A stretch of 64,000 nt of DNA from Triticum aestivum (taxonomy: Eukaryota; Streptophyta; Magnoliopsida; Poales; Poaceae), in NCBI RefSeq assembly GCF_018294505.1, contig NC_057814.1, forward strand, positions 292,074,604-292,138,603, in the 5' to 3' direction. The translations under genes and the position numbers were made by a program. The notes under the pieces were generated by a model, which made no database searches, had not been told where the DNA came from, and worked only from the letters and a program-made list of their open reading frames with translations. Positions 11,460 to 23,397 of this stretch are shown here, piece after piece. Position 1 is the first letter of the stretch, and each line of letters starts with the position of its first letter.

Positions 11460-12356
11460 TGTCGGCGTCCTAGGAATGGGGGTCCCCAGACTTGCCTGCC
11501 TGCGGCCCACGGCGTGGCTGCGCTAGCAGGCCTGTACGACCCATCTTCATCAACAAGGCAATCAAGACCCTTGCGAGGGGCCAAGCCTCACGAGGCGGAC
11601 GACGCAAGACCTCCTCAGGAGCGGCCTCACCAGGCTGCCTCGTGAGGAGCGGAGATATCAAGGCAGGGCAAACCTCGCGAGGCTATCATGACGTGAGCCA
11701 TGACGATCAAGATCAGGCGGGCGCCAGCGCGCGCAGCGTCCTTGTTTCCTCTTTGGTGCTAAGGAGGCCAGCGCAGGCGCGGAGTACCGAGGCTTCAGGC
11801 AAAGGTTTCCATATCAGTGCAGCAAGACCAAGACCAGCCGAACGGCGGGACGGAGGTCACCGTGGAGCCCGAGACGGCGTCACCACCAGAGCTTTTCGCA
11901 GGCGAAGACCGCTTTTGTCAGGATAAGTTGTACTAGCTGTCCCCTTTCAAATTGGCCATTGTTGGCTCCCTTCCCGCTCAATATTTGGGGAGAGGACCAG
12001 GGCCTATATAAGTAGAACTAGCCACCACAATAGGGGGCAGCTTGATCTCATCTGATCGAGAGCCAATCCTTAGCCACACACCGAACACAAGAACACCCCA
12101 ACCTCAGGAGGCAGTTCTTCCCCTTGTACTATTCATCATCAGCCCAAGAGGCAATCCACCACCACCACACTGGAGTAGGGTATTACACCACAACGGTGGC
12201 CTGAACCAGTACAAATCTTGTGTCTTTGTGTTGCGAGTTCGTCGAGTTCGTCCGCGAGATCTTAGCGAGCTAGGGCGTAGATTGGTAGGGAGGAAATCTC
12301 CGCGCGCACCCCAGTGTTCGAACCTTGAGGGTTTTGCCGGAACCCATGATCCGACA
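11460..12356 (+). repeat. Element T1: 3' LTR
   Basis: 897 bp from TGTCGGCGTCC to ATCCGACA. A TATA box (tatataa, 12005-12011) is followed by a plausible transcript start near 12035. The same LTR family occurs reversed at 62092-62982. The right flank GCTTC (12357-12361) should be one half of the target duplication; the other half is outside the window. T1 inserted into the RT gene of element B. Confidence 0.85.
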
Positions 12357-13209
12357 GCTTCGGCCTCCGGGGTCCACTCCATTGGGTCCGCCTTTTTCAA
12401 AATTTTGAAAAAGGGAAGGGCGCACTCGGCAGACTTGGAGATGAATCGGCTCATGGCGGCAATGCAGCCAGTGAGCCGACGCACATCCTTGATCCGCTTG
12501 GGCGCCTCAATCTGCTCGATAGCCTTGATTTTGTCTGGGTTTGCCTCAATCCCACGCTGCGACACAAAGAACCCGAGAAGTTTGCCGGATGGAACGCTGA
12601 AGACACACTTCTCAGGGTTTATCTTAAGGTTGATCTTGTGCAGGTTGGCAAACGTCTCTTCTAAGTCTTGTACAAGAGTTGCCCTATCCTTGGTTTTGAC
12701 CACTATGTCATCCATACAAGCTTCCATATTTCTATGTAGCTGGGGCTCAAAACCAATTTGGACTGCCCTTGCAAACGTCGAGCCAGCACTCTTCAACCCG
12801 AAAGGCATCTGTAAAAAGCAGTACGTACCACATGGGGTGATGAATGCTGTCTTCTCTTCATCTTCTCTTGTCATGAAGATCTGGTGGTAGCCCGAGTAGG
12901 CGTCGAGGAATGATAACATATCGCACCCGGCCATGGAGTCAACAATCTGGTCGATGTGCAGCAACGGAAGGGGTCCTTAGGACAAGCCTTATTGATATCT
13001 GTGTAGTCAATAAACAGCCTCCACTTCCCGTTTGCCTTGCGCACCACCACTGGATTGGCAACCACGTCGGATGGAGCACTCCCCTCACCAAGCCTGCTGC
13101 TTCCAACTTCCTGATCTCCTTGTGATGAACTCCTGCCGTTCCAAAGCTTGCTTCCTGACCTTCTGCTTGACGGGTCGCGCATGGGGGCAGACAACAAGAT
13201 GGTGCTCAA
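12357..13209 (-). pseudogene. Element B: reverse transcriptase, 5' part
   Basis: The minus strand encodes a Ty3/gypsy RT in two overlapping frames (13209-12871 and 12964 leftwards) joined by a frameshift after KACPKDPF. Conserved blocks follow in order: LFIDYTDINKACP, FLDAYSGYHQ, FCTY-type region with QMPFGLKSAGSTFARA, then the active site CMDDIVVKT. The first residue of the usual YxDD box is Cys here. The frame runs into the T1 LTR at 12357, just past the start of the RNase H linker. It is non-functional. Confidence 0.8.
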
Positions 13210-13297
13210 TCACTTCCCTGGGGACGCCGGGGATGTCAGATGCTTGCCATGCAAACACATCGACATTCGCCCACAGGAAAGTGACGAGTGGGCTTTC

Positions 13298-14829
13298 CTA
13301 TTTGCTGTCAAGGGTGGAGCTTATGGTGAAAGCCCCTCCCGTGCCATCCTCCTTGACGGACACCTTCTTGGTCTCTGGTGGTGCAGCTCTGGATTTCTTG
13401 CTCTTGCCGGTGGAGCTCTCCGGCACATCCTCGACGGTAGCACAACACTCCGAAGAGGTGCGCTTGCCGGTAGAGGTCCTGCCGGTCTTCTTCTTCCCTC
13501 CCGGGGCTTCAGCGCAGGAGCAAGTGCCTTGGCGGCAGTTGCTGCAACTGTTTCCCGGTGCAGTAGGTCGGCGCATATCAGCGCATCCTTCTTGTCACAA
13601 GGAACGGTGATGATGGTCATCGGCCCGGGCATATTCAGCGTGTTGTAGGCATAATGTGACGCCGCCATGAACTTGGCTAGTGCCGGGCGGCCGAGAATCC
13701 CGTTGTAGGGCAAGGGGATCTCGGCTACATCGAAGACGATCCTCTCCGCCCTGTAGTTCAACTCTCCCCCAAACGTCACGGGCAGCGTGACCTTCCCCTT
13801 CGGCTGACTCCTTCCCGGATTGACCCCTTGAAACGTGCCCGTTTCCTCGAGGTCTCCATCGGGAATTTGAAGCCTCTTGATCACAACAGGCGAGTTCAAG
13901 TTCAGACCGGCCTCGCCATCAACTAACATCTTGTTCACCTTGAGGTTGCGTATCGTTGGTGAAACCAACAACGGCAAGCACCCGACTGCAGTTGTGCAAT
14001 CAGGGTGGTCCTCGGCATCAAAGATGATAGGCGTGCTGGACCACTTCAGTGGCTTCTGAGCGTCGAACGATGGCTCTGCTGCGGTGATCTCACGCGCCCA
14101 CTGCTTGAGCTGGCGGTGAGAGGTATGCAGCGAGGCCCCACCATCGACGCACATGGCCTCTGTAGCCTTCTGGAACTCATGCTCGCCGGACTCATCGTCT
14201 TCATCATGATCATCGTCTTCCTGCTTCTTGTCGCGGCCCCGAGCGGGCCTCTCTTGCTGGTTATCCTTGCCGCGGAGACCTCCTTGGCCGCCACGCTTCT
14301 TGCCGGATTCCTCGGCACCATCCTGGCCCTTCTCCTTGTCCCGCCTCTCATACTCAGCTTTTTGCTTCTCAGCAAGCAGCTCGACTTGCCGGCAGTTCTG
14401 GAGGTCGTGGCCCTTGGTGCGGTGGATCTTGCAGTACTGCTTGTCGGCAGCCGCCAAGGCCCGGCAGGCGGCGCATCCGGCTATTTCCTTGCCGGGGTCG
14501 TCCGCCTTGGCCTTCTTGGCAGCGCCGACGTCCTCGGATCCCTCGACGGCAAGCACGGTCTTATCCTTGCATTTCCTGTTGCGATGCCGGCCCTTCTTCG
14601 TCGGGGTGGCGATGTCTTCATCAGTAGAGTCGGTTTCCACACCGGCGTCCTCGCCGGGGTACTTCCTTCCCTCTTGAGCCCGGGCACACCTATCGGCTAG
14701 AACATAAAGTTCGGCCACATCTTTAACCTTGTTCATCGCCAGCTCTTCGCGCATCTTGTGGTTGCGCACGTTCTGATGGAACGCGCTAATCACGGCGGTG
14801 GGATGAACATCGGGGATGTTGTACTGCAC
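13298..14829 (-). pseudogene. Element B: Gag C-terminal part and protease
   Basis: The frame 14829-13321 holds the end of Gag, a variant zinc knuckle C-x2-H-x4-H-x4-C (CKIHRTKGHDLQNC), a Lys/Asp/Glu-rich linker, and a retropepsin-like domain with LVDGEAGLNL in place of the usual D-[ST]-G neighbourhood and ILGRPALA near its end. A frameshift near 13500 moves the coding signal to the frame ending at 13298. The CxxH knuckle is typical of the Tat lineage. Long open frames on the opposite strand here (for example 14005-14700) are shadows of this GC-rich gene. Confidence 0.7.
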
Positions 14830-15341
14830 CCGGCTGAACCTCTGGATGTACTTGTGCAGGGTTTCCCCTTCCTTCTAGGGAATGATATGCAAATCACTGG
14901 CCTGCCATGAGCTTGGTGGCCTCCGGTGAAGGCACCAACGAACTCATGGCACAGATCCGACCAAGAAGAAATGGAATCCGTCGGCAAGTACATCAACCAA
15001 GACATGACGTTGGGCTTCAGTGCCAATGGGAAGTAATTGGCAAGCACCTTGTCGTCGCGAGCTCCAGCAGCTTGCATCGCGATGGTGTAGATGCTGAGGA
15101 ACTCTGACGGATGAGTCTTGCCGTTGTACTTCTCGCCGACGTCAGGCTTGAACGTGCGGTGGGACGGCCACTGGAACTGCCGTAGCTCACGGGTAAAGGC
15201 TGGGCAACCGACCTCGTAAGGTAGGCCGCCGGAGCCCCCCGGTGCTGGGTGGTCCATAGCGGGTCCCGCTCGCTTATCCGACTGGTGGCGTGTATTGCGT
15301 CGGCACTCGATAGTGGTTCGAGCATCTTCGTGGGCTCGTTC
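14830..15341 (-). pseudogene. Element B: Gag N-terminal part
   Basis: The minus strand encodes a retrotransposon Gag region with KYNGKTHPSEFL, LPLALKP-like and SWLMYLPTDSISSWSDLCHEF blocks, which are typical capsid motifs. The frame is lost by a 1-base indel near 14905, and a TAG lies at 14877-14875 in the continuing frame. The upstream end merges with LTR sequence of element C near 15342-15365, so the original Gag start is missing. Confidence 0.65.
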
Positions 15342-18300
15342 TCGAAGAAAGTCGTAGCGGAACTCCATAGCATAGGTACACCGACGTGGACACGGCCTAG
15401 ACACGATATGCGCTCTGATGTGAATCGACTTGCCTGAAAGCTGGCATAACACACCAGGTCAGTACATTGAATGTACTTGCAAGCTCATAGCAAACATAAG
15501 CACGGTGACAGACAATATCATGATAATTAATCAGGTTAAACTACTGCAAGAAAATAATATAGATGCAGAGCAGCCAAACAGTGCAACGAGTCACACAGAC
15601 TCGCTTACCAGACGGTTACCTCGTAACCAAACGATGACCACACCGGGGTCACACCTGAAACCAATCGCTCATGAACACCTCGAGTGTTCAAGGTTCACCA
15701 CGAGACAAAACATCACAACAATTTATAGTTGGCAAGATTAATTATAAAAGTTGATCCATGGTGTGACTTACTCCCGAGTTTTGCCCATAACCGAGGGCGC
15801 GACTATCGATAGATTAAATACACTCTACAGAGGTAGCGCAGTTTACCCACACTACGTTATACCTGGCCTCGCATTCCCATTCGGGTGGACCAAAATATCC
15901 CGACGAAACCCTCCATTTTTCATGCACACTCCTCGGCCACTCCGACCATCTCCTTCCCAGGGCTAGGTCTTGGGTGGCCCCATGTCTACCAAAGACACGA
16001 ACGGCCACCGCCGTGGCAAAACGGCCCCAAACGGGGACAAGGTACCATAAAAACAAAAACGAGCACACAAGGTTATGTCTGCCTACTGGGCCAGGGTATC
16101 CACGCCCATAACCTTCCCTCGCGGGAGGCACCGGTGAGAGCCACAACAAAGGACTGAATCAAGACCTTCCCATTAGGTAAATGTGGTCGCACTGAACTAA
16201 GAACCCGATTCAGTGGCACCATGATGTGATCAACATCACATTTAGGTTGAACTTAATCAAGTTTAACTCTTGAGAAAACTTTTTATTACTAAGGTTGGCA
16301 TAATACCGGAAATCATGCAACTACTCGCTATGCGAAGCAAACAACTCATGTTCATGGATCAAACTTAACCACATAATTATCTTGCAACACAAAAGATCAA
16401 ACTTTCTGGTTATACCTCATTTTATCAACAAGCAATATTTTTATTGGTTCTTTATTTAAATGAAAATATCATTTAGTAAAACTAATACCACCAATTTCCA
16501 TAGCAATATGCATAGTGTAAAAATCTTACTCTACTTAACCAAGCAAGGTCATGCATGCAACTAGTAACTAGAACAAGCATTTCTAACAGAATAAAGTGAC
16601 TAGCATGTTACCAAAAATTATTTACCAAATTTTAATGCAAATAAGAACTCATATTCAAGTAGAAAATCATAGATATTGAAATAACAACATCCAAATGCTG
16701 GTGTGGCTTGCCTTAGTGTAGAGGAGGATCACACCCCTCTTGGTTTGCTTCAAGACAAGCTTCTCCTTCTGAAAAAAATTTAAATTCACAAAAATAAATC
16801 TCGAAACATATTCCGAAAATCACTAGAAATTCTAGACAACAAGGAAAAATCCACCATTTGGTGTGCTGCTAGAGCTTTCTGTAACAAAGACAATGGAAAA
16901 AGAATCAATTCATTTGGACTTATGGTTTAGAAGTAATGGCTGGTCAAAGTTTAGTCAAATTTTGAATTAAATTTGAATAAACAGGAAATCCTAGGGGGGG
17001 TGACGTCGAAGGCATAAAACGGGAGTGCGCCTCCACTCGTACCGCTTCGGGCGCGAGTGGTGTGGCTGACACTGGGCCCCACCCGTCAGGTGAGAGAGAG
17101 GGGGATCGAGATCAGAGGGGGCGGCGTTTCACCGGAGCTCACGCCGGCGACGAGGGGTTTCGGACTAGGCTAGAGGGATAGATTGGAAGCAGGGCTCGCG
17201 GCGCACCTGCCCGTACCCATGGCTTGGCGAGAGGTGGACAGAGCTGGATGCAGTCGAGCTCGCAAGCTTCGGTGGCGGACGGGGTTCGCCGAAGAGGTTG
17301 AAGACGGCGGCTAGAGGCAGCTCCGAGGGCTTGGCGGGGTCCAGGCAGCACCAGCAGAGCCCCAATGCCCCGCCCAAGCAGCTGCTTGAGCTCGAGAGGC
17401 ACCGAAGCGCCGCAGCTGGACTGCGGGGATCGCCGGAGTCCTCGGGTCGGGGCGACGGCCAGAGGCCTGCCCGACCGGGCTTCTGCTAGTCTATGTGCTC
17501 GTGGAGGTGGTGTGGAGTGGTGAGTGGCTAGCAAGGGAGGCGGGGGCGCTATATATAGCCGGAACGGAGGGGGGAACGTGTCACCGTCGGGGCGTTCTGG
17601 ACATGCGGCGAACGTCGATGAGAAGCTCCAACGTGAGGGGGCACGATGCTGCGTCATCTCAGGAGCTTGCCTACGCTTGCGGACGCGCACAGGAGGCGGT
17701 TGGAGAAGAGGACAAGTGCACGCGCGCACTGTGCCGATTTGGACGCGACGCGCCCGTGCTTGCGGCGGCGGCTCCGGTGTCGGCGAGCACCAGGGAGGGC
17801 GTCAAGGGTGATGGGTCGAGGGTTGTGGCGCGGTGCGGCAGTTGGAGGCGAGCGCTGGAACGGGCACGCATGAAACAGAGGGCAAGGCAACAGCGAGAGC
17901 GCGTCGAGACGCTGCCAGGCGCCGTGTCCTCGCACGGTCACCATGCTGGCATGGTCAAAACGATGGCTAGGAGTGGCCAAACCTTGTCCAAGTGCTCGAC
18001 CGTGCAGTGTTACGTCAAGGAGGGGTGATGGATCATACCCAGGCCGACCAGATGCGACTCTACCAAGCTGGCAAGTTTCTGGTCAGAAACTTGGTCGCCA
18101 AGTTTGGCCACCTTCTAGAAGGCCATTAGGGCTAATCTCCTGGGGTTTAGGGTTACTTAGGAAGGTGTTCAAGCTCAAGAAAGCTCAAGGCCAAAAGCTA
18201 AAGGAAAATGCACTTGATGTACAAAGTGCATTTCTGGTCCAGAAGTGAAAAGATTTTCTACAGAAAAAATATTACAAAAATTGATGCAATATTTTTGCAT

Positions 18301-18651
18301 GAGAAGGTGGGCCAGGGTTCTAAGAATATTTAGGAATTATCTCAGATTTTTTTGAGCAAGAAAAATTGAGGGTTGCCTTGGAGCACATGGTTCTGAAGTG
18401 AGTTTAAGAGAGAAAAATGAATATTTTTCTTTTAGGAAAAATATTCATTTGATTATTTTGGGAATTTGTGGGAGGAATAAGATAGATGGGTCACTTGGGT
18501 GAAAGCCAAGGATATGCCCAAGTGACAAGTCCATTTGAATTGATCCAAAACCCAAATCAAATCAGGGCAAAAACCACGGTGAAAACCAAGTCCGGAAAAA
18601 GAGAGAAGGCAAGTCCGGCAAAAGAGAGAAGGCAAAATCCAGGCTGTCACA
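15342..18651 (-). repeat. Element C: 3' LTR, truncated
   Basis: About 3310 bp colinear with 24597-27906. It lacks the part matching 24356-24596, replaced by element B Gag sequence. The TATA run (17550-17557) sits in a palindrome GCTATATATAGC. The GC-rich block at about 17000-17950 gives long frames on both strands that are also present in the partner LTR; these look like non-coding U3/R sequence. Confidence 0.88.
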
Positions 18652-18665
18652 AACCTCCCCCACTT
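18652..18665 (-). other. Element C: polypurine tract
   Basis: The minus strand reads AAGTGGGGGAGGTT directly before the 3' LTR (TGTGACAGCC). An upstream GGACGAGATTC is shared with the tract region of D1 and D2. Confidence 0.8.
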
Positions 18666-21600
18666 AGGATGAATCTCGTCCTCGAGATTCGGTTGCTTTG
18701 GAAAACCATTCTGGGTATGCAGTCCTTAAAAATTCCTCTCTTTCCCAGGTTGCTTCTTCTTCGGTGTGATGCTCCCACTGAACCTTGTAAAACCGTATCT
18801 CTTTGCTGCGAGTGACCCTTTCTGTCTGATCCAATATTCTGGTTGGCTTTTCCTCATAAGTCAAATCCTTAGCCAATTCTATCTCTGACATATCAGTCCT
18901 TTTGTCCGGTGGCAAGATGCATCTTCTTAGCTGTGAGATGTGGAACACGTTGGGTACTTCTGACAATTCTGGTGGCAATTCCAACTGGTAGGCAACTGTT
19001 CCGACTCTGGCCATGACGGGGAATGGGCCGATATATCTGGGTGCCAATTTTCCTCGGGTCTGAAATCTCTTGACTCCTTTCATAGGGGTGACTCGGAGAT
19101 ATACGTGTTCTTCGGGTTCGAAGCTGATCTGACGATGTTTGGCATCATAGTAGCTCTTCTGTCGGGATTTGGCAAGTTGCAGTCTGTCTTGGATTTCCTT
19201 GACTTGCTTCTCTGCTTCAAGCATTAAATCAATTCCGAAAATGCGGTTGTCTCTGGTTTGAGACCAATTCAATGGGGTGCGGCATTTCCGGCCATACAGG
19301 GCTTCATAGGGTGACATCTTCAAGCTGGCCTGGAAACTGTTGTTGTAGGAAAACTCGGCATAGGGCAGACAGACTTCCCACTTGGTTCCTTGGGCCAATG
19401 TACAGGCTCGTAGCATATCCTTGAGTATTTGATTTACTCGCTCAGTTTGTCCATCTGTCTAGGGATGATAAGCCGTGTTGTACTTCAGAGCGGTCCCCAA
19501 GGCTTGATGTAGTCGGGCCCAAAATGCGGTTGTGAAAAGGGATCCTCTGTTGGAGGTGATGGTCTTAGGTACTCCATGTAGACTGACGATTCTTGATACA
19601 TACAGTTGTGCGAGTTGATTTGCACGGTATGTAGTCCGGATAGGCAGGAAGTGTGCCACCTTGGTTAAGGTGTCCACTATGACCCATATTGCGTCGTTGC
19701 CTCGATGAGACCTTGGCAATCCGGTGATGAAATCCATGCAAATATCATCCCATTTCCATTGGGATACCGGAAGAGGCTGAAGGAGTCCGGCGGGCTTTTG
19801 ATGTTCCGCCTTTACTTTATTGCATGTGTTGCAACAGGCCACAAAATACGCGATGTCTTTCTTCATACCATCCCACCAAAATATTTGACGAAGGTCCTCA
19901 TACATTTTGGTACCACCGGGGTGAATGGAGTATGGTGCTTCATGCGCTTCTGCCAATATTTTCTTCTTCAGGCTTTCGTGATTGGGTACGCAAAGTCTTC
20001 CGCGGAATCTTAGCGAACCCTGCTGATCCATAGAGAAATCCGGTGCATGCCCTTGGTGCATCTTCTGAACATATATTTGTAACACCTTGTCATCCGCCTG
20101 AGCATAGCAGATTTCCTCTTCGAGAGTGGGGGCAACTTCCAATATACTGGTAATACGGGCGTCGGTGATCACCAAGTTTAGCTGCATGATTTCTTCATAA
20201 AGCTCCGGAGGTAAGGAATCCATTAGAGCATTAAGGTTGGCTGGTTTGCGGCTGAGGGCGTCAGCCACCACATTAGCTTTGCCCGGGTGATAATTAATTC
20301 CGAGGTCGTAGTCCTTAACCAACTCGAGCCATCTTCGCTGTCGAAGGTTCAAGTCGGGCTGAGTGAATATATACTTGAGACTCTTATGGTCGGTGAATAT
20401 CTGGCACTTCTTCCCAATCAGATAATGTCTCCAGATTTTCAAAGCGTGCACCACGGCGGCCAATTCCAAATCATGGGTAGGATAGTTTCCTTCATGTTGT
20501 CGCAGTTGGCGAGATGCATAGGCTACCACTTTGCCATCCTGCATGAGTACACACCCCAGTCCTCTTCTGGAGGCGTCGCAGTAAACGTCGAAACTGCGGT
20601 AGATGTCTGGAAGAGTTAATACAGGTGCCGACGTCAGCCTGGTTTTTAACTCATTGAAGCTCCGTTCGCAGTCCTCAGTCCATACGAACTTCTTGTCCTT
20701 CTTGAGGAGCTCCGTCATTGGCTTGGCGATCTTGGAAAATCCTTCGATAAACCGACGATAATATCCGGCTAGTCCAAGGAAACTCCGGATTTCTGAGACG
20801 GTGGTGGGTGCGGACCAATCAAGTACGTCCTTTACCTTGCTTGGGTCCACCGAGATTCCTTCTGCTGAGAGGATATGTCCAAGGAATCCCACTTGCTGGA
20901 GCCAAAACTCACATTTGCTGAATTTGGCATACAGTTGATGATCGCGAAGTCTTTGCAGAACTGCTCGAAGATGCTCCTTATGTTCGTCCTTGCTCTTGGA
21001 GTAAATGAGTATGTCGTCAATGAACACCACCACAAATTTGTCCAAGAAGTCCATAAACACCTTGTTCATCATATGCATAAAGAATGCAGGAGCGTTGGTG
21101 AGGCCGAAGGACATAACGGTGTATTCATAAAGACCGTACCGAGTGGTGAACGCGGTCTTAGGAATATCTTCCTTCTTTATCTTGAGTTGATGATATCCCG
21201 TCCTCAAATCAATTTTGGAGAATACTTTGGCCCCACTGAGTTGATCAAACAGATCATCAATCCTCGGCAGTGGATACTTGTTTTTGATGGTGACGTCATT
21301 CAGCTGGCGGTAGTCTACGCACATTCGTAGACTGCCATCCTTTTTGTCCACGAAGATTGCGGGTGATCCCCATGGTGAAGAGCTTGGACGAATGTATCCT
21401 TTTTGCAGCATCTCATCCAGTTGTTTCTTCAACTCCACCAATTCTGAGGAAGGCATCCGATAATATTTCTTATGTATCGGAGTGGTTCCAGGCACCAGGT
21501 CAATAGCAAACTCCAATTCTCGGTCTGGTGGCATGCCGGGTAATTCTTCAGGAAATACATCTGGATACTCGCTGACCACTGGAATTAATTCCACCTCTTC

Positions 21601-23142
21601 TGCCACGGCTGCGAAAACCATATCTTTCGTGGGGATGCGCTTGCGGGCATAAAAACTGGTAGTGCGACCTTCCATATTTTTCAGGGTAACTTCTCGGGTC
21701 GCACAGCTGATGCAGACTTGGTATTGGGTCAACCAATTCATGCCCAGAATGACATCCAATTTGTTGGAATCGATGATTATCAATGATGTTGGAAACTTGA
21801 CGCCCTTGATGTCGATCTCCAAATTTCACCAGACAAGATTGCTTCTAAGTAGGGATCCCGGGGATTGTACCAGCATGTGTTTTCCCAAAATCGAGCAAGG
21901 AAAATTGTTTTGGGAAGCAAAACTCCGCGAAATAAAAGAGTGGGAAGCTCCAGAGTCAAATAAAATTACTGCTGGTATGTCGTTAACGAGAAACATACCA
22001 ATGACGACTTTCGGGTCCTCTTGGGCTTCGTCTGCGGAGATGTGATGAACTTGCCCCTGGATTATATCGGGGGCGTAATACGGCTCCATGTAGTTGACTT
22101 GCGGCTGAAATGGAGCAACGTGCTTGGTGTTCTTGGGACACTGCCGGGCGTAGTGTCCGGTTTGACCACAGCTGAAGCACGAATTGTTACGCTGACAATC
22201 GTCGCGCACCGGGCTGGTCACGACATTCTTGACTTGTGTAGTAGTCTTGTTGACATTCTGCTGCCAATTGGGTTTGTACTCCACCTGAGTCTGTTGCCAA
22301 GTACGAGCCTTTTGCACTGGTTGCATATCCTTCTCTGGCTCGAATTTGCGCTTGTGGTCATTAACGGCTGGCTTGTTGTCGTGCATGAGCTTATGTTCCC
22401 TCTCGATGATGAGGGCCTTGTTCACCAGAGTCAGAAAGTCTAGGAAATCAAACATACTGAGAGTGCACCTGAGATGCTGATTCAGGCTTCCAAGAAACCG
22501 GTCGATCTTCCACTCTTCTGTGGCTACATCGTGGAGAGAATAACGGGCCAAATGGTTGAATTTGTTCAGGTACTCATTGACGGTCGCACTGCCTTGAGTG
22601 AGAGCGAGAAATTCGCGCTGCTTGATCTTCATAATTCCGGTGCGAATATGGTACTAGCGGAAATGTTCCTTGAATTTTGTCCAAGTAATTTCCTCGTCCG
22701 CGGGCCATATTGCTTTGGCATTATCCCACCATATAGTGGCAGCTCCTTCGAGATAATGTGTTGTGAAAGGAACCTTGTCTCCTTCTTCAGTGTTGGCAAT
22801 CTCCAGTTTCTTCTCAATTGTCCTTAGCCAGTCGTCGGCGTCCAATGGATCAAGTACCTGGCTGAAGCTGGGAGGATTGGTTCGCTGAAAATTTGATAGC
22901 TTGGAGTGATGGCCATTTTGGTTTCCATTCTGCCCAACCATAACTTGTACACTTTTCAGTACTTCCAGCAGATCGTTAGTCCTTCTTTCTTCAAACATTC
23001 GCAGGATTTGCTCGGTGGAAGTCGGTTGTGGCGGTGGAGCCAGAGGTGGCTGGTATGGCTCAGGGGAATGTCCTGCCTGTCTCGCGGAGCGACGGACAGG
23101 GACATCCTCACCAGCTCGACTCCTGCTGCCTCCACGCGACAT
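18664..23142 (-). pseudogene. Element C: gag-pol polyprotein with three in-frame stops
   Basis: One frame of 1493 codons from ATG 23142 to the stop at 18664, with no frameshift. Stops interrupt it at codons 163 (TAG, 22656-22654), 439 (TGA, 21828-21826) and 1228 (TAG, 19461-19459). Domains in order: Gag; CCHC knuckle at about 322-335 (CFSCGQTGHYARQC); protease DSG at about 396-398; RT with FIDD at about 707-710; RNase H with its first Asp near 856; integrase HHCC (His 1067 and 1074, Cys 1104 and 1107) and core; and a C-terminal chromodomain-like stretch (FYKVQWEHHTEEEATWE). The second acidic residue expected in the integrase core is Asn at codon 1198 (AAC, 19551-19549). It is inactive, though its template could still be copied. 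Confidence 0.88.
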
Positions 23143-23397
23143 CCTATTTTTTTTTCCCAATTCATAGCAACCAGGATGAGAAAATTCCAAAATGGGGGAA
23201 AACCAATGACAAATCCCGGAAGAAAATAGCGAATGAAAACCAAGTCGTATAAAAGAGTCCAACATACTTATACATAGTCCCAACATGAAAGTAAACATCA
23301 CAATGGGTCAACTACCCTCGTACATGAAACTACGCATCATGACAAGTGCGATTACAGCCATACATCATGCTCATGACTACAACGATACTCTAACGGT

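Larger units (their letters stand above)
12357..15341 (-). mobile_element. Element B: Tat/Retand-type gypsy remnant (gag, protease, RT)
   Basis: A minus-strand coding remnant without LTRs. Its 3' half (end of RT, RNase H, integrase) was separated by T1 at 12357. Its 5' end stops abruptly at about 15342 against a truncated LTR of element C. The His-for-Cys zinc knuckle and the RT sequence style (VVRKANGKWRLFIDYTD, KACPKDPF) resemble Tat/Retand elements. Several frameshifts show it is an old copy. Confidence 0.75.

Noticed and set aside
14005..14700. A 231-codon Leu-rich plus-strand frame that looks membrane-like
   Set aside because: It is the reverse complement of the Lys/Glu/Asp-rich Gag linker of element B; antisense of such codons gives Leu/Phe/Val-rich sequence.
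17139..17980. Long GC-rich frames on both strands (up to 196 codons), repeated at 26395-27283
   Set aside because: They lie in the promoter-proximal part of the element C LTR, overlap its TATA box, are Pro/Arg/Ala-rich in every frame and show no domain. They are repeated because the LTR is.
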